A stretch of 19,334 nucleotides of DNA from Erysipelothrix sp965365985. Lineage in GTDB: Bacteria > Bacillota_I > Bacilli_A > Erysipelotrichales > Erysipelotrichaceae. Positions 1 through 6,697 of this stretch are shown piece after piece; positions within the stretch are counted from its first letter, which is position 1; every line of letters starts with the position of its first letter. The notes beneath the pieces are model-generated. The model saw only the letters and a list, made by a program, of their open reading frames with translations, was not told the DNA's origin and ran no database searches. Both the position numbers and the translations under genes were made by a program. Where the stretch lies: the NCBI GenBank assembly GCA_965365985.1, contig CBDUDQ010000019.1:1-19334 (forward strand). The letters run 5' to 3'.

Positions 1-36
1 GCAGATTTAGACACAAAAATGAAAGTTTTCAAATAA
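1..36 (+). CDS. C-terminal tail of an unidentified upstream gene (5' truncated)
   Basis: Frame 1 is open from the window edge and ends at a TAA at 34-36, giving the tail ADLDTKMKVFK. A rho-independent terminator begins within the stop codon, which is the usual arrangement at the end of a gene and is the main reason to believe this is coding. Eleven residues are too few to name a family, and no function is offered. It could be chance read-through of noncoding sequence. Confidence 0.4.
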   Translation, partial: ADLDTKMKVFK

Positions 37-55
37 GAGCGAAAGCTCTTTTTTT
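35..55 (+). terminator. Rho-independent terminator of the upstream gene
   Basis: A perfect 6-bp stem AAGAGC (35-40) and GCTCTT (45-50) closes a GAAA tetraloop (41-44) and is followed by a T run to 55. It overlaps the stop codon of the preceding partial gene and isolates cca from upstream transcription. Confidence 0.85.
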
Positions 56-88
56 ATAATCAAGCAAGGCTCATAAGCATACGCAGTG

Positions 89-97
89 TGATATAAT
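89..97 (+). promoter_or_regulatory. Extended -10 promoter for the cca / ABC transporter operon
   Basis: TGA-TATAAT (89-97) is a perfect sigma-A -10 hexamer (92-97) with the TGn extension. The -35 position about 17 bases upstream (69-74, GCTCAT) is poor, as is common where the extended -10 carries recognition. It lies 19 bases before the cca start codon and just after a terminator, so it probably starts the cca transcript. Confidence 0.65.
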
Positions 98-116
98 CAT
101 TACAGGAGTTGAGGTC

Positions 117-1454
117 ATGATAACGATACCAAAAGAGATTCATGAAATCATCAATAGAATAAACGTTGCTGGCTATGAAGCATTTCTAGTCGGTGGTTTT
201 GTACGTGATGCACTCCTTGGCATTGAATCGTATGATGTTGATATTGCCAGTAATGCCGATATTAAAAACTTAAATGAAATATTTGAAACAAAAGCAAGTG
301 ATACTTATGGTAATCAATATGGTTTAATGAAACTTAAAAGAAAAGATTACTCAATTGAAATTACACATTATAGAAAAGAATCTGATTATAAAGATTTTCG
401 ACATCCCAATAAAATTGAGTTTGTCCAAACCATAAAAGAAGACGCAAAGAGAAGGGATTTTACCATCAACGCTCTTTATTATCACCCTGATTTGGGGATT
501 TTTGATTTTTATGGTGGCATAAGTGACTTAGAAAATAAAACAGTTCGATCTATTGGAGAGCCCATGGATCGATTTAAAGAAGATCCACTGCGCATATTAC
601 GCTTGTTTCGCTTTTCTTCTCAACTCAACTTTGATATTGAAAAGAAGACAAAACTAGAAGCATTGAATTTAATGCATTTAGTTAAAGAATTAAAACCAAA
701 ACAAATATACAAAGAACTCAGTAAAATATTGATGAGTAAAAAGTTTTTATCTCTGGCTTTAGAATATCCAGCTCTTTTCTCTTCGATGATTCCAGAACTG
801 GGAAAAGCCCATGATTTTGATCAAGAGAATCCGTACCATCGATATTCGTTGTATGAACATACCATGCGTGTTGTGGACGCATGCCCTTATGATCTGAATC
901 TTCGTTTGGCAGCTTTGTTTCATGATCTGGGGAAGTTAGAGACGCGTACACGGGATGCAAAAGGCATCTCTCATTTCAGATATCATGCCCACCATTCAAT
1001 GTTAATGACAAAACCTTACTTAGATGGATATGAAATTAAAATGAGCGATAAACAAATGATATTAAAACTGATTGATTTACATGATTATAAATTGAAACCC
1101 AATACGGCATCAATTTATGATTTTCTTGTCAATCACTCCTATATATTTGTTCAGGATTTAATTTACTTAAAAAGAGCCGATAATATGGCTAAATCAGATT
1201 TAGCGGATTATCAAGTCGATAAATGTCATCAATTTGAATTAATTTTAAATGACATCAAAAATAGAAAATTACCTTTAGGTGTAAGTGAATTATCTGTTTA
1301 TCCTAAAGATTTAATGGACTTAGGTATTGAAGGAAAAGACATATCAAACATACTAAACATGATTTTTACAGAAGTGAAAGATTTGGAGCTGGGCAATGAT
1401 CGCTTGGTTCAAATGGAAATTTTAGAGAGGGTTGTTGAAAATGGGATATATTAA
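117..1454 (+). CDS. cca: CCA-adding tRNA nucleotidyltransferase with HD domain
   Basis: Adds or repairs the 3' CCA end of tRNAs in the cytoplasm without a nucleic acid template. The 445-residue protein shows the class II nucleotidyltransferase motifs in order: GG..VRD at 26-31, the metal-binding DVD at 40-42, RRDFTINA at 112-119, a motif C region near 130-144, and the amino-acid template motif EDPLR at 155-159. An HD region follows, with H247 and the HD pair at 269-270, as in HD-containing CCA enzymes. AGGAG at 104-108 sits 8 bases before the ATG. The 3' end overlaps the next gene by 14 bases, so the ABC transporter genes are probably co-transcribed. A poly(A) polymerase or a partial A-adding or CC-adding enzyme is the alternative. 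The intact EDxxR motif favours full NTase function but does not by itself prove CCA activity. Confidence 0.93.
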   Translation: MITIPKEIHEIINRINVAGYEAFLVGGFVRDALLGIESYDVDIASNADIKNLNEIFETKASDTYGNQYGLMKLKRKDYSIEITHYRKESDYKDFRHPNKIEFVQTIKEDAKRRDFTINALYYHPDLGIFDFYGGISDLENKTVRSIGEPMDRFKEDPLRILRLFRFSSQLNFDIEKKTKLEALNLMHLVKELKPKQIYKELSKILMSKKFLSLALEYPALFSSMIPELGKAHDFDQENPYHRYSLYEHTMRVVDACPYDLNLRLAALFHDLGKLETRTRDAKGISHFRYHAHHSMLMTKPYLDGYEIKMSDKQMILKLIDLHDYKLKPNTASIYDFLVNHSYIFVQDLIYLKRADNMAKSDLADYQVDKCHQFELILNDIKNRKLPLGVSELSVYPKDLMDLGIEGKDISNILNMIFTEVKDLELGNDRLVQMEILERVVENGIY

Positions 1455-2142
1455 AGTAAATGATTTAGAAAAACACTATCAAGTAGGAGACACAAAAATT
1501 GTTGCGGTGGGAGGGGTTAACTTTGAAATCCCTAAAGGGCAATTTGTGGTTATTGTGGGGCCTTCTGGGGCAGGTAAAACTACAGTTATGAACATACTGG
1601 GTGGTATGGATAAGCCCAGTATTGGGGATGTCATTGTGGACAATAAAAACATCTCATCACTTAAAGACAAAGAAATGACAAAATACAGACGCGATGACGT
1701 CGGCTTTGTGTTTCAATCCTATAATTTGATCAACAACTTAACTGCATTGGAAAATGTTGAAATGGCCACTCAAATTTGTAAAGATGCTAAAAACCCTCAA
1801 GAGGTTTTAGCGCAAGTGGGCTTACAAGAACGTATGAATAATTTCCCTTCACAACTCAGTGGTGGAGAGCAGCAGCGTGTCGCAATTGCGCGTGCAATTG
1901 CTAAGAATCCCAAGATTCTATTGTGTGACGAACCTACAGGGGCCTTAGATACCGAAACAGGACAACAAGTTTTGAGAGTATTGCGTGAGTGCAGTGATGT
2001 TTATAACATGACTGTCATCATCATTACGCATAACCAAAATATCACTCAGATGGCAGATCGCATCATTGAAATTAAAAATGGACGCATTAAGTCTGACTCT
2101 TTAAACACATCAATTAGAACTGTTGATGAAATTTCATGGTAA
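1441..2142 (+). CDS. ABC transporter ATP-binding protein (LolD/MacB-type)
   Basis: Cytoplasmic ATPase of an ABC system whose permease is the next gene. Counting from ATG 1441 (233 residues): Walker A GPSGAGKT at 40-47, Q-loop glutamine at 92, signature LSGGEQQR at 139-146, Walker B ILLCDEP at 159-165 with catalytic Glu164, and the switch histidine at 197. This is a complete, apparently active nucleotide-binding domain, and the sequence style (GG.DKP, FQSYNLI, EPTGALD) is that of the MacB/LolD/FtsE branch, which serves FtsX-type permeases. The frame is open from a TTG at 1432, but AGAGAGG at 1424-1430 is well spaced (10 bases) only for ATG 1441. It overlaps cca upstream, and its stop overlaps the permease start by 7 bases. 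The substrate cannot be read from the sequence. Confidence 0.9.
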   Translation: MGYIKVNDLEKHYQVGDTKIVAVGGVNFEIPKGQFVVIVGPSGAGKTTVMNILGGMDKPSIGDVIVDNKNISSLKDKEMTKYRRDDVGFVFQSYNLINNLTALENVEMATQICKDAKNPQEVLAQVGLQERMNNFPSQLSGGEQQRVAIARAIAKNPKILLCDEPTGALDTETGQQVLRVLRECSDVYNMTVIIITHNQNITQMADRIIEIKNGRIKSDSLNTSIRTVDEISW

Positions 2143-4961
2143 AAGATATTTTCCGTGAAATAAAAAGAAAATGGTTCCAATTTATTGCCATCGCTTTGAT
2201 CACACTTTTAGGGGTTGGGTTTTATGTTGGAATTCAGGTTACAGGATATGATATGCGTATCACTGGGGATGCTTATGCACTTCAAACTGATGTCTTAGAC
2301 TATCAAATGCGATATACTTTAGGCTTTGATCAGGCCATGGTAGACGAGATTGCCACTTTGGTAAATGGTTCAGTCAGTGGGGTTGTTGATGGTGATGGCT
2401 TTGTGGGTAACGATGTCATTCAGTTTATTGAATATGATTCAACAACAGAAAACGATATTACCTTAATTGAAGGGCGTTTACCCAATAATCCAAAGGAACT
2501 TGTTTTGGATCAAGTGTATGCAAGTTTAAATGACATTTATCTTACGGATGACATTTCAGTTAACAAATCCGAGATTTTAGTATCACAAAACTTTACAGTG
2601 GTTGGTTTTGTCAATTCAAACCTGTACATGAATCAAGAACGTGGTAACTCAAAGTTGGGTAAAATTGATGCTTTTGCTTATGCCATAAATGTTGAATTAA
2701 AAGAACCGGTCTTTACGGCTGTTCGTTTTAACTTTGAAGATGATGTTGATATCACAAGTGAAATTGCTAAGATAAAAGATCAAGAAAAAGAACTCATGAA
2801 TGGTCGATTTGATCGTTTGGTTCAGGAAGATCGCGATAAATTAGCAGATGCCCAAACTGAGCTCAATCAAAGCATCATTGATGTTGAAAAAGAATTTGGT
2901 CTACAGTGGTCTAAGATTGAATCAGCTCAACGAACACTGGATGATGCTTACACTGAACTTGATTCTGCTTTAAATGAAATTAATGAAGAACCACTCATTG
3001 GTTCACTCAATGAAAAATTAATTGAATCAAGAAAAAGATCTGAAATTCTTGCTGAGAATACTCAAGCACAATTGAATGCTCAGTATGAACAAATTCAAAT
3101 GATTCCTGATGAAATCGAAAAAGCTTATTTAATGGCCGCCTGGGAAGCGGGTCAAACTGATTTTATAAATCAAATGGCACGACTTAATGCTGCACAAGAC
3201 AGCATATCAAATGGCATCATAGAATATCAAAAAGGTGTCAATGAATTAGAAAGTTCTAAAGTATTGTTTAAAAAAGAAAAAGTAAATGCAGAACAAAAAC
3301 TAGTCGATGCCCAAGTAAAGATTGATGATGGGTATCAAGAAATAGAAAATACAAGTCGGGGGACGTTCTATCACTTTACACGAGAAGATGTCATTGTTGG
3401 ATATCGTGAGTTCTACCAGGATTCAGATCGAATCGAAGGCATTGGGAAAGTGTTCCCTCTCATATTCTTCGGTGTTGCGATATTAGTTACGCTCTCTACA
3501 ATGACTCGAATGATTGATGAAAATAGAATTGAGATTGGTATTTATAAGGCCCTTGGTTATTCTTGGTTTAAAACAACCTTGAAATACATTGGCTTTGCCT
3601 TCTTTGCTTGGATTATTGGGGCTTCTATAGGTCTTTATCTGGGTTTCTCTTTAATCCCCAACTTAATATATGATGCATATCGGATTATGTATTTAACGCC
3701 TGATCTCATCAGTGGCTTTGTACTCTCTTATGCTGTAGTGCCTTTATTGGTCAGTTTCTTGGCCAGTGTCGGCATTGCGTTCTTTAAATCCAGCAGGGTT
3801 GCTAAAGAAACAACGGCCGCACTCTTGATGCCAGCTTCACCTAAAGTTGGCCAAAGAATTTTGTTAGAACGCATCCCATTCATTTGGAATCGTATGAGCT
3901 TTTTATATAAAGTCAGTTTAAGAAACTTATTTAGAAATAAAACCCGTTTCTTCATGACTGTGATTGGAATTGGTGGAACTTGTGGTCTTTTAATTACAGG
4001 ATTTGGATTACAACATTCAATCTATTCAATAGTTGATAAACAATTTGATGAAATCATACAATATGATGCTGTGGTCGCTTTCGATGATACTTATGAATTA
4101 AATCAAGATGATTTTAAATATTCGGCCACACTTCATTCAGATAGCATTAAAGTAGGCACCACAGATGTCAGCGTATATGCTGTTGATGACATTCATGACT
4201 TAGAAGAAGTATTATCTTTTAGAGATCGTAAAACAAAACAAGATTTGTTTCTCAGTGATGACTCTGTGGTTATAACAGAGAAATTATCCTTACTTTATGA
4301 TTTGGGTGTGGGGGATGTCATGACTTTCAGTCTTGGGGATCAAGAGTTCAACTTAAATATTACCAGTGTGACTGAAAACTATTTAGGGCATTATCTTTAT
4401 TTATCTCAGGCTAATTATGAATCTGTATTGGGATACCGTGTGGATTCGCAGTTGGCACTGACACAAGGTAACAGTGATTATGACGCACTACTCAACGAAT
4501 CAGGCGTGTTGAGTGTCAGCCAACTTGTGGATATTAAAGAAAACTTGCAAACAATGATGGGTAACTTTGATATTGTAATCTTGGTCATTGTTGGGGCTGC
4601 ATTTGCGCTTGAGTTGATTGTTTTATTGAATTTGATTTCAATGAATATATCGGAGCGTTATAAAGAATTGGCGACCTTAAAAGTCTTGGGATTCTATCCA
4701 AGAGAATTGTCTTCGTACATTCTAAGAGAAAATATTATTCTTACTTTGATGAGTTTGCTGGTTGGATTATTCTTTGGTAAATACTTGCATCAATTTGTTA
4801 TTTTAAGCGCTGAGATTGACATGTTAATGTTTAATCGTGAGTTGATGGTTTCATCTTACGCTTGGGCTATGGCACTTACTTTCTCTTTATCAATCTTAAT
4901 TAACCTATTCATGTCACGTAAGGCCAACAAAATAAATATGTCTGATGCGCTGAAGTCATAG
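2136..4961 (+). CDS. Large FtsX-domain ABC permease with extracellular coiled coil
   Basis: Membrane subunit paired with the preceding ATPase; the start overlaps that gene's stop (ATGGTAA). The 941-residue protein has an N-terminal membrane helix at about 14-35 and a long extracellular part. That part includes a heptad-like, Glu/Gln/Lys-rich stretch (about 225-405) predicted to form a coiled-coil hairpin. A first FtsX domain begins near 434 with three membrane helices to about 550. A further membrane segment near 603-625 starts a second extracellular domain, and a second FtsX domain of three helices occupies about 806-935. This architecture is seen in Gram-positive MacB-like permeases that act on lipids, peptides or wall factors without classical import. 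The gene ends in TAG. The substrate is unknown. No sensor kinase or response regulator is adjacent, unlike bacitracin-type exporters. Confidence 0.85.
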   Translation: MVKDIFREIKRKWFQFIAIALITLLGVGFYVGIQVTGYDMRITGDAYALQTDVLDYQMRYTLGFDQAMVDEIATLVNGSVSGVVDGDGFVGNDVIQFIEYDSTTENDITLIEGRLPNNPKELVLDQVYASLNDIYLTDDISVNKSEILVSQNFTVVGFVNSNLYMNQERGNSKLGKIDAFAYAINVELKEPVFTAVRFNFEDDVDITSEIAKIKDQEKELMNGRFDRLVQEDRDKLADAQTELNQSIIDVEKEFGLQWSKIESAQRTLDDAYTELDSALNEINEEPLIGSLNEKLIESRKRSEILAENTQAQLNAQYEQIQMIPDEIEKAYLMAAWEAGQTDFINQMARLNAAQDSISNGIIEYQKGVNELESSKVLFKKEKVNAEQKLVDAQVKIDDGYQEIENTSRGTFYHFTREDVIVGYREFYQDSDRIEGIGKVFPLIFFGVAILVTLSTMTRMIDENRIEIGIYKALGYSWFKTTLKYIGFAFFAWIIGASIGLYLGFSLIPNLIYDAYRIMYLTPDLISGFVLSYAVVPLLVSFLASVGIAFFKSSRVAKETTAALLMPASPKVGQRILLERIPFIWNRMSFLYKVSLRNLFRNKTRFFMTVIGIGGTCGLLITGFGLQHSIYSIVDKQFDEIIQYDAVVAFDDTYELNQDDFKYSATLHSDSIKVGTTDVSVYAVDDIHDLEEVLSFRDRKTKQDLFLSDDSVVITEKLSLLYDLGVGDVMTFSLGDQEFNLNITSVTENYLGHYLYLSQANYESVLGYRVDSQLALTQGNSDYDALLNESGVLSVSQLVDIKENLQTMMGNFDIVILVIVGAAFALELIVLLNLISMNISERYKELATLKVLGFYPRELSSYILRENIILTLMSLLVGLFFGKYLHQFVILSAEIDMLMFNRELMVSSYAWAMALTFSLSILINLFMSRKANKINMSDALKS

Positions 4962-4991
4962 TCTTGCTATTGACTTTTAGTGCTTATTTTT
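4953..4991 (+). terminator. Possible weak terminator after the ABC permease
   Basis: AAGTCATAG (4953-4961, including the stop codon) can pair with CTAT and GACTT (4967-4976) with one bulged T, around the loop TCTTG. The T-rich tract that follows is broken (TTTTAGTGC, then TTATTTTT), so termination may be inefficient. It overlaps the -35 element proposed for the next gene. Confidence 0.45.
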
Positions 4992-4998
4992 GTATTCT
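4970..4998 (+). promoter_or_regulatory. Sigma-A-type promoter upstream of the CorC-like gene
   Basis: TTGACT (4970-4975) and TATTCT (4993-4998) are separated by 17 bases, a good match to the sigma-A consensus. It would place transcription start near 5005, leaving about 95 bases of leader before the CorC-like start codon. The leader contains a Shine-Dalgarno-led small ORF and a hairpin. Confidence 0.5.
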
Positions 4999-5028
4999 TT
5001 AAGATATTAATTAAATGGAGGTTTGCTT

Positions 5029-5100
5029 GTGCAAAACGGTGATGGGGACAGTTGTCCCAGGAAATTGTATACTAATAAATTTATAGGGGGTATTTCATAG
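5029..5100 (+). CDS. Possible 23-codon leader peptide upstream of the CorC-like gene
   Basis: GTG at 5029 follows GGAGG (5017-5021) with 7-base spacing, a stronger ribosome binding site than that of many real genes here. The frame reads VQNGDGDSCPRKLYTNKFIG then GIS, and stops at TAG 5098-5100, which shares its last base with the GTG start of the next gene. This is a typical coupling geometry. The peptide resembles nothing I recognise. A hairpin lies inside it. It may be a regulatory leader, a coupling cistron or chance; composition alone cannot decide. Confidence 0.25.
   Translation: MQNGDGDSCPRKLYTNKFIGGIS
5045..5058. repeat. GGGACA/TGTCCC hairpin, possibly REP-like
   Basis: A perfect inverted repeat GGGACA...TGTCCC with a 2-base gap (or 5 bp around AGTT) lies in the leader of the CorC-like gene, within GGTGATGGGGACAG. 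It is not followed by a T run, so it is not a standard terminator. Its GC content stands out from the surrounding A/T-rich DNA. Short GGTGATGGGGAC-type hairpins are found scattered in intergenic regions of many Bacillota. Calling this one a dispersed repeat is inference, since only one copy is present here. Confidence 0.4.
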
Positions 5101-6419
5101 TGGTCATTAACATATTAATCTTGTTATTACTGATCTTATTGAATGCGTTCTTTGCGGGTAGTGAGTTGGCTTTTATTTCAGTCAATAATAATAAATTAAA
5201 ATTGATGGCTGAAGAGGGACATAAAAAAGCACAACGTGCGATTTCACTTAAAGAGAAACCCAATAAATTTCTGTCAACCATTCAGATTGGCGTTTCCCTA
5301 GCGGGCGTCTTTTCTGGTGCGTTCGCGGCAGATGCATTTGCAGTTCGCTTAACGGAGTTTATGATTGGATTGGGGATTACTAACTCTCCTGTCCTTAAAC
5401 CAGTAGCAACCCTTCTTATAACCTTACTAATTACCTTCTTGATGCTTTTGTTTGGTGAACTGGTTCCTAAAAGAATCGCAATGAAAAATCCAAACGCTTT
5501 TGTATTTGCGGTAGTGACACCAATTTATTATTTGGCCAAGGTTGCTACGCCCATTGTTCACATGTTATCTTTCTCAACAAATATCGCTTTGAGATTGATT
5601 GGAATTGATCCTCACAGCTTCGATGATGAAGTGACTGAAGAAGAAATTCGTTTAATGGTGGATGCTGGAGAAATTAACATTCAAGAAAAAGAAATGATTA
5701 ACAATATTTTTGAGTTTGATAACCTTGAAGTATCTGATATCATGACGCACCGTACGGAAATCGTCGGGATTGAAGTGGACTCAACATTTTCTGAAATTAT
5801 GGATATTGTTGAGAATGAGAGATATACGCGTTATCCCGTTTATGATGACAGCATTGATAACATCATTGGTATCATCCATTTACGAGATTTATTACGTTAT
5901 ATTAAATTTCCAACAGCAAATGACTTTGATATTAAAGATCTAATTCGTTTGCCTTATTATGTTCCGGATTCAAAACATACAGATGAGCTCTTTAGAGATC
6001 TTCAAAAGAGTAAAACTCACATTGCGGTTGTTATTGATGAGTATGGTGGTACAGCAGGTATTGTGACCATGGAAGATCTCATTGAGGAAATCATGGGTAA
6101 CATCATGGATGAATATGACATCGATGAAATTGAAGAAAACATTGTTGAAGTTCATACCAATGAGTATCTCATGGAAGGTTCTACCGACTTAGAGGACTTA
6201 GAAGAAATCATTAACATTGATCTACCCATCGAAGATTATGATACAGTTTCTGGTTTCATGATTGGTGAACTTGGCAGGATACCAAGTCAAGTGGATGTTG
6301 ATGAAGATATTTCAGATGTTCCGTTTAACGGTTATTTATTCAGTATTCTAGAAATTGACGAAAAAGTTATTTCAAGAGTGCGTGTGATGAAGATTGAAAA
6401 GGAAGACCCAATTGAATAA
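5100..6419 (+). CDS. CNNM/CorC-HlyC family membrane protein with paired CBS domains
   Basis: A 439-residue integral membrane protein of the DUF21-CBS-CorC_HlyC type, related to proteins linked to Mg2+ or Co2+ efflux and tolerance (earlier annotated as hemolysins). Residues 1 to about 190 form the DUF21 (CNNM transmembrane) domain, with the typical FAGSELAF near the start and STIQIGVSLAGVFSGAFA after the first helix. A CBS pair covers about 205-335 (VSDIMTHRTEI near 210; VVIDEYGGTAGIVTMEDLIEE near 310). The CorC_HlyC domain covers about 350-435 (DTVSGFMIGELGRIP). The start is GTG at 5100, preceded by AGGGGG (5085-5090) with 9-base spacing, and overlaps a possible leader ORF by one base. It is flanked by its own promoter and a strong terminator, so it is probably monocistronic. 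Ion specificity cannot be told from sequence. Confidence 0.88.
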   Translation: MVINILILLLLILLNAFFAGSELAFISVNNNKLKLMAEEGHKKAQRAISLKEKPNKFLSTIQIGVSLAGVFSGAFAADAFAVRLTEFMIGLGITNSPVLKPVATLLITLLITFLMLLFGELVPKRIAMKNPNAFVFAVVTPIYYLAKVATPIVHMLSFSTNIALRLIGIDPHSFDDEVTEEEIRLMVDAGEINIQEKEMINNIFEFDNLEVSDIMTHRTEIVGIEVDSTFSEIMDIVENERYTRYPVYDDSIDNIIGIIHLRDLLRYIKFPTANDFDIKDLIRLPYYVPDSKHTDELFRDLQKSKTHIAVVIDEYGGTAGIVTMEDLIEEIMGNIMDEYDIDEIEENIVEVHTNEYLMEGSTDLEDLEEIINIDLPIEDYDTVSGFMIGELGRIPSQVDVDEDISDVPFNGYLFSILEIDEKVISRVRVMKIEKEDPIE

Positions 6420-6434
6420 TGGGTCTTTTTCTTT
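6403..6434 (+). terminator. Rho-independent terminator of the CorC-like gene
   Basis: AAGACCCA (6403-6410) pairs perfectly with TGGGTCTT (6420-6427) around a 9-base loop that contains the gene's last codons and stop. A T-rich tract follows to 6434. Confidence 0.88.
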
Positions 6435-6445
6435 TGTGTGCCTTA

Positions 6446-6454
6446 TGGTAAAAT
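6446..6454 (+). promoter_or_regulatory. Extended -10 promoter of the alaS T-box transcript
   Basis: TGG-TAAAAT (6446-6454) is an extended -10 located just after the preceding terminator and just before the T-box leader. No good -35 is visible at the expected distance (T-rich 6426-6431). Transcription from about 6461 would include the whole leader. Confidence 0.55.
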
Positions 6455-6459
6455 GGGGA

Positions 6460-6676
6460 TAGAATCGTAAGTAAAGACATATCGAATTAAAAACAGTTCA
6501 AAGAGAGGGATAGAAGCTGAGACTTCCCACTGAGTTTTGATTGGGTGCTCCTTTATTAGATGAGGCAACTCCGTTTGGTTTGCGTTAAAAACTAAAAAGA
6601 TGTATTCATATTATTTTATGTGGATAAATCAGGATGGTACCGCGTGAGAACGTTCCTGGATTGGAATGTTTTTTTG
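6460..6676 (+). promoter_or_regulatory. T-box riboswitch (tRNA-Ala sensing) upstream of alaS
   Basis: Leader RNA that reads uncharged tRNA and lets transcription continue when it binds. Visible elements: an AGTAA purine-rich motif near 6470-6474, the distal-loop signature AGAGAGGGA (6502-6510) with GCTGAGA (6516-6522), and a helix pairing about 6486-6499 with 6530-6542. A likely GCT (Ala) specifier follows at 6547-6549. The invariant T-box AGGATGGTACCGCG lies at 6631-6644. Its TGGT (6635-6638) is complementary to an ACCA 3' end, matching a tRNA with discriminator A, as in tRNA-Ala. The terminator stem ACGTTCC (6650-6656) and GGAATGT (6663-6669) with a T run to 6675 overlaps the antiterminator region. 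The downstream gene, alaS, agrees with the specifier. Confidence 0.93.
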
Positions 6677-6697
6677 TGCTTAAAAGGAGAAATTAAG

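Noticed and set aside
1432..1440. TTG 1432 as the ABC ATPase start
   Set aside because: It directly follows the Shine-Dalgarno with almost no spacing; ATG 1441 is properly spaced.
6620..6697. N-terminal extension of alaS by 26 codons (MDKSGWYRVRTF...)
   Set aside because: These bases are the T-box sequence and its terminator, and a well-spaced AAGGAGA sits before ATG 6698, where the family start falls.
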